This document shows positions 1 to 39,993 of a DNA stretch of 64,000 nt, in pieces. The stretch is from contig OX457038.1 of the NCBI GenBank assembly GCA_949752735.1, positions 66,459,193-66,523,192 of the forward strand, given 5' to 3'. Position 1 is the first letter of the stretch, and the number at the start of each line of letters is the position of its first letter. The DNA is from Lumbricus terrestris (lineage: Eukaryota; Annelida; Clitellata; Crassiclitellata; Lumbricidae). Both the position numbers and the translations under genes were made by a program. The notes under the pieces are model-generated. The model did not search any database. It saw only the letters and a program-made list of their open reading frames with translations, and was not told the origin of the DNA.

Positions 1-49
1 AGGATTTCCTCGTTTCTCGAATTATGTGTCGATGTGTTTGCATCTGTCT

Positions 50-452
<403 letters not shown>

Positions 453-539
453 CTCTTGCCACCCGCTCCTCCCCTCCCTCCGCTTCAACGCTGTTGTTGG
501 TTATGTTCGACCTGGAACAATAAGACAGTATTGACTTTT

Positions 540-1300
540 CCCAACGCCATCGCCATCGCCTCCGCCGCCTATACCTCCGATGGACATGGAGCCTCGCACC
601 CTTTCGCCTTCCCTAGCCCGATCGACCGACGCTTCGCTCGCGCAGTCAGGGCCCTCCCTGCGCCACCGCCGCCACCAGCTTCCGCAATACCGCCCATCGC
701 CAGCAAGCAAGAACGCGCCACGCCGCGCCGCCCGAGTGGCTCCCTCTATCCATTCGACGATATTATCATTATTATTATTATTATTATTGTGACGCGCATG
801 CGCAGTCGCTATTCGCGGCCGCCATGTTGGACGAGGTGAAATTAAATCTTGATTGTTGAGGCCGTCCATCGCAAGAAGACGAGGTTTGTTTTGCGATTTC
901 CTCGGGAGGTCTTCGCTTCGAAAGGCGCCTGACCGCACGAGGAGCCACGTCGGAGGATTCGCTTGTCGTCTCGAGGTCCGCTTCCTGTTCCTTGTGGTGC
1001 TGGTGGTGGTGGTGTTGACGATGCCCGTGAATTGCCAACGGATGATGAGGCCTGTCCCCCACAATCGCTTTCGGCTGGAGGCGGAAAAATGGTCGAACGC
1101 CGCCGACGGTGTTCAGTGATCCAGCGGAGCAACGCTCGGTTGGAAGCGACGGTTGATCTCCGACTCGGACCGTGGTCCGTGTGAAACTTCATCTGGATCT
1201 TCGGATGGATGGATGGATGGATGACCGGACAGGTGGTACATGGTGGTTTTAGCGGCTGTGGCGTTTGCGGGGGAGTGGATCCCATCCGGATTCTTGTGTA
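540..1300. promoter_or_regulatory. GC/CpG-rich promoter-like block with NRF1- and YY1-like sites
   Basis: Unlike its flanks, this block is rich in CpG. It contains GCGCATGCGC at 794-803, a perfect palindromic NRF1-type core, and GCGGCCGCCATGTTGG at 815-830, matching the YY1 consensus CCGCCATNTTG. Both are typical of TATA-less CpG promoters, with YY1 often at the start site. The nearest downstream gene on + is the GPR158-like receptor. A plausible 3' splice site at 5154 (gcttggtcttttag) could join an untranslated exon here to the coding exon. The short ORF at 853-1119 has a hydrophobic stretch but no family match and is not called. Confidence 0.5.
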
Positions 1301-1715
1301 ATATATCTCGCATCTATAAAACCAGAGGATTGGATACTACTACGTCGTCTGCTCTGAGAACGTTGAGCGCCAAACGTACTAATTGGAAAACCGGAAGAAC
1401 TGGATTGGTGCAGAGGGAGGCGATTGGAGAGACACACGTGATGGTAGTAGACAGACCAATTGACTGCAGTGCACAAGGTGAAGGTCGTTTCCGGATATAG
1501 GTCAGTTCACATGTATACGACAGTTATTATTATCTAGGTCGGGTGAACGATCATCCGCAGAGAGTAAGAAACATGTGGATGGCAGCTATTATCTAGGTCA
1601 AGGCCGTTTTGAGGAGATTTGGGTCAGTTCGACGAAATTCGATCGATTCGAGGCAGTGGAATGTCCGGCATTGAAAGTAGGCTCACACACGAATTATATG
1701 TGAATGGAGTTATTG

Positions 1716-2635
1716 GCATGGTATGGTATGGAATGACATGATTATGGCATGGTTTTTATTATGGTATGGTATGGTATGGTATGACATGATCATGGTATGG
1801 TATGACATGGGTATGGTATGGTATGGTATGGTACGGTATGGAATGGTATGGCATGGCATGATTATGGTATGGAATGGAATGGTATGGTATGGTATGGTAT
1901 GGTATGGTATGGAATGGTTATGGTATGGTATGGTATGGAACGGAATGGAATGGTATGGTATGGTATGGTATGGTATGGTATGGTATGGTATGGTATGGTA
2001 TGGTATGGCATGACATCATTATGGCATGGTATGGTATGGTATGGTATGGTATGGAATGGTATGGTATGGTATGATGTGGTATGACATGGCATGATATGGT
2101 ATGGTATAGTATTGTATGGTATGGTATGGTATGGTATGGCATGGCATGATTATGGCATGGTATGGCATGGTATGGAAATGGTATGGTATGGTATGGTGTG
2201 ATGTGCTATGGTATGGTATGATGTGATTATGGTATGGTATGGTACGGTATGGAATGGTATGGCATGGCATGATTATGGTATGATGTGGTATGACATGGCA
2301 TGATATGGTATGGTATAGTATTGTATGGTATGGTATGGTATGGTATGGTATGGTATGGTATGGCATGGGTATGGATGGAATGGTGTGGTATGGTATGATA
2401 TGGTGTGGCATGGCATGGCATGGCTTGGTATGGCATGGTATGGAATGGTATGGTATGGTATGTTATGGTATGGCATGGGTGTGGTATGGTATGGTATGGC
2501 ATGGGTGTGGTATGGTATGGTATGGCATTATATGATATGGTGTGGTATTTATGGTACGGTATGATATGGTATGCCATTGCATGGCATGACATGGTATTTT
2601 ATGGTATAGTATGGTATGGCATGGTATGGTACGTT
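1716..2635 (+). repeat. GGTAT pentanucleotide satellite
   Basis: About 920 bp of GGTAT with scattered variants (GGCAT, GGAAT, GATAT). Degenerate copies continue to about 3240. All frames read as periodic peptides such as MVWYG. Confidence 0.95.
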
Positions 2636-3269
2636 AAAGTTAGTACAATATGTACATGTAATGGTTTGAGTGGCAAGTTGGTCTTTGCATGGTGTGTCAT
2701 GCATGAACCGGTATGGCATTGGGTTTTATGGCAGGATATTATGCAATTTGTTATGACTTTAGTTGGTAGGGTATGGCAGGGAATTGCGTGGTATGAAATG
2801 ACAATGTAGGCCATGGTAGGAAATGATATGGTAGGGCATGTATAACATCTTAATGAACTTGCTGGTGTGACATGGTTGGCATGGCTTGTAAGGCATGTCG
2901 TGACATGATATCGTATAGCTCTGTGTGGTAATCTAGTATTTGCTGCCAGACCATGGTATGGTAGGATATTGGATTGCAGATTAGCTTTGTGTTTGATAGG
3001 TTAAGAACTAAAATGAATTGATACTATTTGTCATCCTGCCGTAATAATAAATTCTACATGCCGTGAATGCGCTGTGACATTACAGCATCTTGATTTCATA
3101 TTATGATGTTATAATGGTAGGGTTGGATTATGCTGGCGTCATTTTCATTCATTATGGTACAAAGTAGTTTATGGTGCCATATAGTTCAAAATACCATGGT
3201 ATGATATGATACGGTGTTGTACACTTGGTAGTTTATGTGCACTTGATGAAGGAGTATTATGAAATGGTA

Positions 3270-3271
<2 letters not shown>

Positions 3272-3346
<75 letters not shown>
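3272..3346. repeat. TA dinucleotide array
   Basis: About 37 uninterrupted TA units. Confidence 0.95.
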
Positions 3347-3350
<4 letters not shown>

Positions 3351-3499
3351 GTTCCTATTCTAAATGCTTCTGCATTGCTTCTGATGTTTATGAATCGGTA
3401 TCAGCCGGTGATTGTACCATAGTGGAACGAAGGCTTTCCTTGCATAGGTCTATTATGGCAACTTCTCTGAGTTGGTCATCTTTTTAACTTGCTCTATAT

Positions 3500-5126
3500 T
3501 CCACTTCAGACTACAGCATTGTGCTCTACTTTGCTCCATTATGCTCATTTCGCTGTACTCTACAGCATTCTGCTCTATACTCTACTCTATACCTCTCTAC
3601 TCTACTTTGCTCTACTCTGATTTACTCAGTATTATTCTTTTCTCCTTTACTCCACTCTACTCTATACTCTACTCTACTCTACTCCACTCCATGCACTCCA
3701 CTCCACTGCACTCCACTGCACTCCACTCTACTTTATTCTACTCTGCTTCATTCTACTCTACCCTACTCTACTCTACTCTATATACTCTACCCCACTCCAT
3801 GCACTCCACTCCACTGCACTCCACTGCACTCCACTCTACTTTATTCTACTCTGCTTCATTCTACTCTACCCTACTCCACTCTACTTTATTCTACTCTGCT
3901 TCATTCTACTCTACTCTACCGTGCTCTAAACTATTCTATTCTACTATATTCTACTCTAAACTTATCTACTTTACTGCATTTATTCTGTTCCTTAGACTAC
4001 TGAACTCTACTCAACTCGTCTCTTTCCACTCTGACACGTTTCTACAATCCCCTACTCCTTTACACTCTACTCAACTACTTTTCCGCTATTGCATATTCAT
4101 CTCAACCCTACTAAGCTATATACTCATCACAATTCTACTCAGCCATGTTTCAACATTCATCATTGTACTCTCCTTTACTTTACTTCATCCGACCATACTG
4201 TATGTCTACTCTGCACAAGTCTACTATAGACTTTTCTACTTAATTCTACTCTATTCTACTCAGAAACATTTCAACAATTCTCTACTACGCTCTGCGTTGC
4301 TTCAATACACCATTCTGTCTGTACGTTGCGCTATCCTACTCTACTCTATATATCTCCAATCTATTCCACTATACTTCTTTTCTTCTATACCTTACTCTCC
4401 TCAATTCTGTTCTGCTCTACTCTTCTGTATTATTATTATTACTACACGTTTTAACAACTCTCTACTCTGCTCTGTTTACTGCGTTCTACCATTCTGTGCT
4501 CTACTTTATTCTATACTCTATCCTGTACTGTACTCTACTCTGTTCTACTCATTTCTACGTGTCAGTAGCGGCGCTAGGGAGGTATATAAAAAAGGGCATC
4601 CATTTTTCCCCCATGTAAAAATGAAATATTTGCACGATTAACCCCCTTTAGCCCCCTCCCACAAATAGCCGCAAAGGTGCGCACGAGGTTTGCGAGACAG
4701 TTTGGCGCATTTGGAAAAGGGCCATTTTCCAAGATTTCGACCCGATGACTAAAAAAAGGCTGAACTGGAAAATTTTCTTCAGATTTTGTGTCGATGACTT
4801 TAAAAAATTCGTCCGAAATTTTTGCGACCGAAAACGGAAAATTTTCTCCCGCAAATTCAGCCCCCCCCAAACTGAAATCCTGGCGCCGCCACTGGAACGT
4901 TTCTCTACTCTTGACTACTCTACTCTACTCTACTCTACTACTTTTCTTCTATTCCCTTTTCAACTACTCTCTGCTCTACTTTACTATGTTCTACACTACT
5001 CTACAGTGCCTGCACTTCTACTATTTGATCTACTTCACTTCTCCACTCCTCTATGCACTATACTCTACTCTATTCCATTGTGTATTCCATTCGATTCTAT
5101 CCTACTCTGTTCTACTCCTCGATAGG
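3500..5126 (+). repeat. TCTAC pentanucleotide satellite, interrupted
   Basis: Degenerate TCTAC/TCCAC repeats at 3500-4562 and 4905-5126, interrupted by the MITE at 4563-4894. A 104-bp stretch around 3680-3780 is repeated at about 3790-3890. Confidence 0.9.
4563..4894. mobile_element. hAT-type MITE in TCTAC satellite
   Basis: Ends CAGTAGCGGCGCTAGG and the inverse CCAGTGGCGGCGCCAGG, a common hAT MITE terminus. Flanks ctacgtgt and gaacgttt match at only 5 of 8, so the duplication is weak. Low-complexity TCTAC repeat continues on both sides, showing insertion into the array. Confidence 0.75.
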
Positions 5127-5154
5127 AAGTGATGGTGTTTGCTTGGTCTTTTAG

Positions 5155-5534
5155 GATGGATGACCTCAAACGATGTTCTGGTCGGAAACTGAGCTCATGG
5201 AATGCAGGCATGCCTCACCAACATCAGACTTCATTCCAAGGATGAACTCTTAGAGAACACACCGTTGTGGAAGTGCATCTCTCTATTAAGCCCGAGAATC
5301 TATCGAGGACTCAGCAACCACTGAAACTTGTCATAAAAATTAATCTTCGTGGAACCAATCTTGTGGATATCTATAACCACTGATGATGCGCGAAAAATTG
5401 ACGGAACCTAGCGGCGACTATCGTTTTCGGATGAGCGTGAAAGCGCCATTTAATGTTTGCGATGATGATTAAGTGAAGAGGTTTACAAGCAAGTTAAATG
5501 TTGTTGCGATTCAGTAGAAGCGGGACTTGCTGAT
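5155..5534 (+). other. Probable 5'UTR part of the receptor's first coding exon
   Basis: About 380 bp of unique sequence between the TCTAC satellite and the receptor ATG. A good acceptor-like sequence (tgtttgcttggtcttttag) ends at 5154. Several upstream ATGs occur, so translation from 5535 would require leaky scanning or a closer start site. The untranslated exon is inferred only. Confidence 0.35.
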
Positions 5535-32992
<27,458 letters not shown>

Positions 32993-32999
32993 AACCAAC

Positions 33000-34480
33000 T
33001 GCCCCACCCACCCACCCCTATGCTTCTTCTTCTTCGATACACTCCCACGACTACAACCACCCACCACACCCACCGAATTAGCCACCACTCGTTTACACTT
33101 AGCACAACTAAATACACCCACCCATGCATAGATCTTTCCTACATAGCTCTATACAACCCACCTCCACTGGTACGGACATCTGCCCTTCATATAGGGCGTA
33201 GGCCTACTACTCCATCTTTGGTCCTACCCAAGTGTGCCTATACTACTCCACCAAGCACCCAAACAACTATGAATATTTTAAGATATTGACACGCTACCCA
33301 CTCAACCCACATCCACGCCTGTTCTTTCATGTTGACTCCACGCCACATAACGATCATTTCCCCAAATGGCCGATATGTTGAGCATTAGCCTGATGACGTG
33401 CAGTGTGGAGGTTCGAGTTCAGAATCGGAACAGAGTCTGTGTACATGGACTCACAACAGTGAAAGAAAATAGGTTGATGGCCTACAATGCGTCAGCTACT
33501 GATGCTGCACTGCACTAGCAGTGAATGGCCATTGTTCATTTAAGATCTCACCACGACATTTCGCTGCATCCTTCCCTACTTACCTACTTCCCTTCCCTAA
33601 AAGACAATCCAATCCTACTTAGTTCCATTCTTCCTGTCTACCATACTATTTTGCGACTTACCTACTTTTCATAATCCTTCCCTACCTGCCTCCATTATAA
33701 TTCTCCACCTAATCCCATCATTTCTTCTGTTTTTCATCCTTGCATACCTACTATTTTCTTCCTAATGATACCACCATCATTACCTACCTCCATCTCTTTC
33801 CTGTCTCCTAGAGTCCCTCCCTCCCTTCGTCCTTCCATCCATCCCTCGCTCCATACTTCATTTCCATCACTCCCTCATTACTATCCTCCTCCCTGCCACA
33901 ATAATAATAATAATACGCTACCTCTGTAGCCTCAACTCCCATGATGCCCTTCGTCGTATTGTGGCCGTGATGAGACCTGAGGGTTCGAAGGTCAATGGTC
34001 GAAGGTCAGAGGTCGACAGTGGAGGTCATCTTCAGCGGTTCTGATTGGACGTTCGGATCTGCTGACAAAGGTCGTTGCACGAGGAGGCGTATTATAGACG
34101 ACCATACAGAAGTCGTCGTTGCACATTTATCATTATCGTCGTCGTCATCATCATCATCAAGTCATGAATGTCACATCCGTTATCATTATCGTCATCGTCG
34201 TCATGTTAAAGTCCACTTGGTCTACGGATGTATAAAAAACTGCATTTATTTATTACCCATTATATGCATATAGCCCATCTTTATAAATCTGCATTATGAG
34301 CCTGTTTTATGATTAGACCTGTATGCATATATATATTTGAATATGTCTGTGCAAACGCATGTATAAATTAAAACTGCTTGACTGAACTTGATTTGATATT
34401 TTAAAACGTGATGCTATACTCCCAACTACAGCTGTGACATGTTAAGAGTCGTTTTATACTCCTTGATTGTTGATTACTCG

Positions 34481-34514
<34 letters not shown>

Positions 34515-35100
34515 GAGCAGCAAACGTGTGCAATCTGTCCAATATATATACTCTAATCGAATGATAAAGATGGCTACTCATTTACAAGAAACTCGTTTAC
34601 GTATTTATTTTTAATTTTGAAATTGACTTTGACGACGCACTGGTTGATTATTATGTGAAAATAATTTGTATTTATTTCTATTCGCAGATTACTTGTTGAC
34701 TTTGTTTATTTATTTCTTAACGTTGTAACCATGATGTAGGAAATAGGATGGTGACCTCACTCACCTCTCGAAATTGGCTAATTTAATTACATTCGCCAGA
34801 TGGCAGCGGTGGCGCCGTCAGGCTGGTTTTATCCATTACATGTATAGTTAACGCATATGCTCGTACGCTTTTTAAGCACTTGGAAATGTTATTACTAGTA
34901 AAATATTACTCCTTCTGATACGTCTTTACCACATTTGAACTAGTATTTTGTCACTGAACCAGTATCCTATTGCTACTGTACCATATATACACGAAACAGT
35001 ACAACCACAGACTACCTTCACCTTTCTTATATTAATTAGTGCAGGCGTGATCATAAATGCAGACGCGTTAGAAATCTACTAATCTTGCTCAGTACAAAAT
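33000..35100. other. Sequence downstream of the receptor gene
   Basis: Presumed 3'UTR and intergenic DNA. It has CACC/CTACC-rich stretches to about 33900, a TCA/TCG run at 34130-34205 and an ACTT run near 34485-34515. No open frame with a family signal is present. Confidence 0.45.
33364..33432 (+). repeat. Possible tRNA-like SINE head
   Basis: tggccgatatgttgagc resembles an A box region and GGTTCGAGTTC a B box, about 50 bp apart. No tRNA cloverleaf is evident, so a SINE relic is more likely than a tRNA gene. Confidence 0.4.
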
Positions 35101-35158
35101 ATTTAAGCAGAGTACAGCTATAGTTCCATTACAGTACAATACAGTACTACACAGTACC

Positions 35159-35335
35159 CAGTGTTTAAGGTGAGGAAAATAAGTGCCTGGACGCCCCTTA
35201 CCTTTCCAAAGGAAGTGCCTGGACGACCCTTACCTTTCCAGGCTGTGCTGGCCAATAAGTGGCAGGACAGCGCTCAGATTTTAAAATAAGTGCATGGACG
35301 CCGTCCATGACCGCCCAGGCACACATTAAGCCCTG
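35159..35335. mobile_element. hAT-type MITE (CAGTGTTTAAGG family), 177 bp
   Basis: Terminal CAGTGTTTAAGGTG and the inverse of CAGGGCTTAATGTG, with a perfect 8-bp duplication ACAGTACC at 35151-35158 and 35336-35343. A second copy of the same family lies at 37634-37812. Confidence 0.88.
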
Positions 35336-35449
35336 ACAGTACCAATAAATACAGTATGAGTACAGTAGGCCTATTAGTCTACTATCACAGCATGACTACA
35401 ATATTGGAAATGTAGATGTAGATTAATTAGACCTACAAGTACAGCAACA

Positions 35450-36296
35450 ATCTGTCTGTCCGTGTCTGTCTGCGTGTCAAAGACTCTGTCTGTTAATTCT
35501 TTTCCACAGTCCATATCTTTCTGTGTATATCTATGTCTGTCTGCCTGCCTATGTCTGTCTGTTTATTCCTGTATGTATCCAATCTGTCTGTTTGTGTCTG
35601 TCTATATCTGCCAGCCTGTATCTCACCCTGACCATGTATGTCTATATGTCAGTTTGTCCGTCTTTGTCTGTTTGTCTATGTCTGTCTGTCTGTCTGTCTG
35701 TCTGTCTGCATCATATAAGTCTGTCTGTCTATGACCCTGTATGCCTATGTCAGTTTTTCTGTTGATGTCTGTCTGTGTCTATATTTCTATGTCTGTCTGT
35801 CTGTATGTCTGTCTGTCTATGACCCTGTATGCCTATGTCAGTTTTTCTGTTGACGCCTGTTTGTGTCTGTCTTTCTATGTCTGTCTGTCTATGTCTGATT
35901 GTATAGGTATGTCTGCCTGCCTATGTCTGTCGGCTTGTCTGCCTATGTCTGTCAGTCTGTATGTCACTGTATGCCTGTCTCTGTCTGTGTCTATCTGCTT
36001 ATGTCTATGCATGCTTGTCCGTCTATGTCCATATGTGTATGTCTGTGTCTGTCTAAATCTGCCCGTCTGTGTCTCTGCCTTCTCATGTCTGTCTGCGTTT
36101 GTCTGTAGAGGTATGTGTCTGCCTGTGTGTGTCTATGTATGTTTTTCTGCTTGTCTTTCTATATGTCTATCTGTATGTATATGTGTGTATGTCTAACGTT
36201 AATGTCCATCTGCGTCTGTCTTGACCTGTCTATGTCTGTTTGCGTTTCTTTATGTCTGAGTCTACATCTGTTTGTCTGTGCTTGTCTATCTGTCTT
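35450..36296 (+). repeat. TGTC tetranucleotide array
   Basis: About 850 bp of degenerate GTCTGTCTATGTCTG. ORFs on both strands are repeat artefacts. Confidence 0.92.
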
Positions 36297-36309
36297 CAGT
36301 AAGTAGCAA

Positions 36310-36690
36310 TAATTACACACACACAAACAAATGCACATACGCCCATGTATGCACAATTGCACATACGCTTTCACATACATAAAGACACATAAACATGCAC
36401 ACATACCCACGCATACACACATCCGTACACACATACACGCATACAGACACATACACACGGACATATATACAAACTTATGCACACCCATGCACACACACAA
36501 GCACGTATACAAACATACTCGCATATGCACACGCATATGCACACGTGCGCACACATGCACGCACACCTACACATACGGTCACACATAAAGACACATGCGC
36601 ACACGCATACACATACACACATGCATACATATACACATACAGACACACACAGACACGCACAAACACACCCACACACACCACACACAAGAA
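36310..36690 (+). repeat. ACAC/ACATAC array
   Basis: Degenerate CACACATACACA repeat of about 380 bp, directly after the TGTC array and ending at a SINE tail. Confidence 0.92.
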
Positions 36691-36696
36691 AATCGG

Positions 36697-36805
36697 GCGC
36701 TTCGGCGTGAAACTCCTGTGCAGTGTCCGCGCTGTAGTCGGGAGCGCCTCTGAGTAGTGAGCTTGAAGTGGCGCTAAGGAAATGAAAATAAATAAGATAA
36801 AATAA
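36697..36805 (+). repeat. SINE 3' part
   Basis: cgcttcggcgtgaaactcc, cagtgtccgcgctgtagtcg and the tail ggagcgcctctgagtag match the 3' half of the SINE family. The tRNA-like head is absent. It directly follows the ACAC array. Confidence 0.65.
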
Positions 36806-37112
36806 ATAATTTAAAATAAAATATCGCATTCCATGCAGCACTCATTTCAAACGATTTCAAACATCGTCCGTATAAACCTGTATCAAACACCGCCGATCCG
36901 CCAACCTAGGCCTAGTAGCGACTCGAGCGACACCATCGACAGAAAAAGACTCTAGCCAAAATCAATACACATGAAGTATACGAAGTGAGGTCACCATCTT
37001 ATTTCTTACATCGTGGTTGTAACTGTTTACAGCGATCTTGTTAATGAAATGGTTTAAATAAATGCGCAGGCTAGGCAGCGCAATGGTCGAAGTTGTTCAT
37101 TCATATATTCAT

Positions 37113-37870
37113 TTGAAGAATTTATATAGCGCCCCTTCAAGAAGTCCACTCAGTGGCGCTCCCAATCCAGCAACGGTGATCAAAAAAAGTTTTAAGGGCC
37201 CTGTAAAACGCTGACGAATCAACCCTGGGTATCAGACGCGTCTCCAAAGGAATACTATTCCAGACTGATGGACCTGCAACTGAGAAAGCACGACGCTGAC
37301 AGGTTGATATTTCAACACGCGAGGCCAGGAGCTTCAAGCTAGAGGCAGAGCAAAGGGCTCTGCGAGTCAGGACAACAGAACTCACTTAGATAGGCCGGAG
37401 CACAGCCAAGGAGACAACGCCAAACCAGTGAAGCAATTCTGTATTCGATTTCGATGCCCTGTAGGCCCTGTAGGGTGTCATGCGTGTAAGATGAAACAGA
37501 GGCAAATTCAGCGAATAGCCGGGTGGCAGAGCTGAGAACACGGTCTATAGTCGGGCTATCAATAGTATAGGGAAACTAGCTAGAATAGAGCAGCAGTAGT
37601 CCAAGCGGTTGGTGACAAAAGCATGGACATGGGCAGTGCTTAAAGTGTGGAAAAATAAGTGGCTGCAGGGACGCCCTCACCTTTCAAAATAAGTGCCTGT
37701 ACGCCCCTTACTTTCCAGTCTGTGCTGGCCAACAAGTGGCGGGACGGCATTCAGATTTTAAAATAAGTGCATGGACGCCGTCCATGACCGTCCAGCCACA
37801 CTTTAAGCCCTGGACAAGAGTATAGGTTACAGCTGCAGCACCCTGGGACAGGGAGCAACAATAGCCTAGA
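37113..37870 (-). pseudogene. LINE (CR1/L2-like) ORF2 3' fragment
   Basis: In shifting - frames: HAFVTNRLDYCCSIL, SLVWRCLLGCAPAYL, QRRAFSVAGPSVWNSIPLET and ALKTFFDHRCWIGSATE. These are hallmark motifs of the C-terminal reverse transcriptase region of CR1/L2-type LINEs. The copy is truncated at the 5' side, ends with the tail shared by other LINE and SINE copies here (aggggcgctatataaat), and is split by the MITE at 37634-37812. Confidence 0.8.
37634..37812. mobile_element. hAT-type MITE, second copy of the CAGTGYTTAA family
   Basis: About 179 bp, very similar to 35159-35335 over its whole length, including the shared ATTTTAAAATAAGTGCATGG segment. Ends are CAGTGCTTAAAGTGTGG and CCACACTTTAAGCCCTG. 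Flanks GACATGGG and GACAAGAG match at 6 of 8. It is inserted inside a LINE reverse transcriptase fragment. Confidence 0.85.
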
Positions 37871-38224
37871 AAATTTGCAATTACATGTAGAATACTTATG
37901 TATATTCGTATAATTCCAAAAACAACAGGCAGAATGCTGTAGGTTTACATTAGCACAATTGACAGTAGGCCGATGTAATTTTTATGGCTATTTAGAACTT
38001 ATGGTTAGATAGTTAGTAGGCCTACATGTTTTTGAATAGGCCTAACATTATTGGGGCAGCCACTATTGGGCCATCATCGTGTTGTCGATGACGTCGTCAT
38101 TATCATCATCCTCGTCATCCTCGTCGTAATAATGATAATAACTAGGCCTATAATAATAATAATGCAAATTATAATTGCAAATTATAATCAAACAATATCG
38201 TAGGCTACCAACGAATTTCCAAGA

Positions 38225-38285
38225 GTGATAACGATGACGACGACGACGACGACGATGATGATGATGATGATGATGATGACGGCGA
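38225..38285. repeat. GAC/GAT trinucleotide array
   Basis: Short array of GACGAC then GATGAT in intergenic DNA. Confidence 0.85.
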
Positions 38286-38879
38286 TGAAGAGGAAGAATA
38301 TTATTATTCTAATAATTAATTTTATGAATGACATTGTTACTAATTTTCGGTCCAGTCGATAGAATTAAGAATCAGGTTAACCAAGTTCGAAAGCACATCG
38401 ATGGAATATAAAAAGTCAGGTCGATGGAGATAGGGGAAACCGGGACATGATCAAGTCGAATGTGCTGAGAATCAAATCGCTATTTTCAAGAAAATTTAAT
38501 AGACTTAGTTGATAGAGTTGAAAATCAAGTCGAAAAAGATTAAAGTCAACTTAGTCAAGTCGATTCTGCAAATCAATTGAGTTTAAACTCAAGTTGGTCA
38601 TTTTGGTGTTAATGTCTATTACAAACCATTCTACTTATTATACGAACACTGTCAGGCTTTTATTTTTTATAGGCCCACTGTAGGCCTTTAGGCCTATTAT
38701 TGAATATTTCGTTTGAGAAAACAGTCTCTGGTGGACCGGCTTTGCATCACATATCGATAATGAATTCTTGAAGAGAAATTTATATATTGATCTCTTCTCT
38801 AATTATAAATTTCGTGTATTGTGTACTGTCTCAAACAAGCCGAATTATAAATAAATTTTTGCAAGAACTAACACCCGTA

Positions 38880-38955
38880 AACTATCCATTAGGCCTAAGC
38901 CTCAAGGCCCACTGTTATGGAACAGCCTACCTCTAAATATCCCCACTACGGTGAG
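38880..38955 (+). pseudogene. LINE ORF2 tail fragment next to foldback element
   Basis: Reads GPLLWNSLPLNIPTTVS, the WNSLP motif of LINE ORF2 tails, and stops at the foldback arm at 38956. Confidence 0.5.
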
Positions 38956-39993
38956 CCGTCAAAATAGCCCGGTCAAAATAGCCCTGGCAAAACAGCCCCG
39001 TCATAATCGATCACCGACAAAGCAGCCCCGTCGAAATAGTCCCATCGAAATAGCCCCATGCATCGAAATAGCCCCGTCGAAACAGCCCGTGTAAACAGCT
39101 CCGTGAAAATAGTTCCCTCATAGACGCTACCGACAACTCAGTTCCAGAATTCTTCAAATGTTTAGACTAATGTTAACAGTAACGCAATCAGCCGTGTATT
39201 TAAAACAAATAGATCTAGGCCTAAACCAAACAACTAGTATGAAAAGTTGAAATGTTTTCATTACAAAATGTGAACAAAACTACTACGAAACTACTAAGGT
39301 TTAAATCTGTTTGTTGCCTACGACAACTGAAGAAAACTATTATTTTGTTTGTTCATTGTTCTTAGTTCTTCTTATCATCATTCAGATAATCGTTTGATTC
39401 CAGCTATCAATGAAAAATGCAACGTTAGTTTGAAACAAGGCCTGTCCACTAGCTTCGTTTCATAACTAGCCTACAGTTCGACTTTATAATAATTATAGGC
39501 TTATAATAGATCCGACATATTTTAAATAGGCCTATGCTCTGGCGCTTCGGTGCACTTTGATGAAAGTGCGGAATTGGTCGCTCTCAGATCTTGTGGCCCG
39601 TTTGTAGAGCCGTTATTTGCTAACTTCTCTTCTTCAGCAAGGACCTCCGAAGATAGCTTTGCTTATAATTGTCCTTATAGCTCCTATCATGATTCAGATA
39701 ATTATCATTTGATCGTAAGTATCGATGTTGCCATTGGAACCTCTGAATCGATTTCAATTAGCCGCTTTGAAGTAGCCTACAATGTATATGTTAGAGTCAG
39801 AACAATAATTTGTGCACCGATTTCTTGCACCGATTTCTTTGACATTAGGCCTACAAGTCATCTTTACTAAAATTGTGTGTTCTTGCGCGACTTTGTCGGT
39901 AGATCTATTACTTTCATGGGTTGTTTCGACGGGGCTATTGTGTCGGCGATCGATTGTGACGGGGGCTATTTTGACGGGGCTATTTTGACCGGG
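38956..39993. mobile_element. Foldback-type element with AAATAGCCCCGTC arms
   Basis: The left arm (38956-39142) repeats units such as GTCAAAATAGCCCC. The right arm (39885-39993) is its inverse, including the shared internal piece AATCGATCNCCGACA and an inner CTACCGACAA. The interior has an open frame at 39550-39870 with no recognised family. No target duplication is obvious. The right end abuts a SINE body. Confidence 0.65.

Noticed and set aside
501..1064. 187-codon frame on the - strand over the CpG block
   Set aside because: GC-rich sequence has few stops; the peptide has repeats (NNNNNNN) from a TTA array and no family signal.
853..1119. 88-codon frame with a hydrophobic stretch LFLVVLVVVVLTMPV
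   Set aside because: It looks signal-peptide-like, but the hydrophobic run comes from a GGTGGT repeat and no splice link to a known domain was found.
1723..2814. Overlapping open frames reading MVWYG or PYHTI
   Set aside because: Pure products of the GGTAT satellite with no stop codons in several frames; no domain.
3472..4641. 389-codon open frame
   Set aside because: It spans the TCTAC satellite and runs into a MITE; composition-driven.
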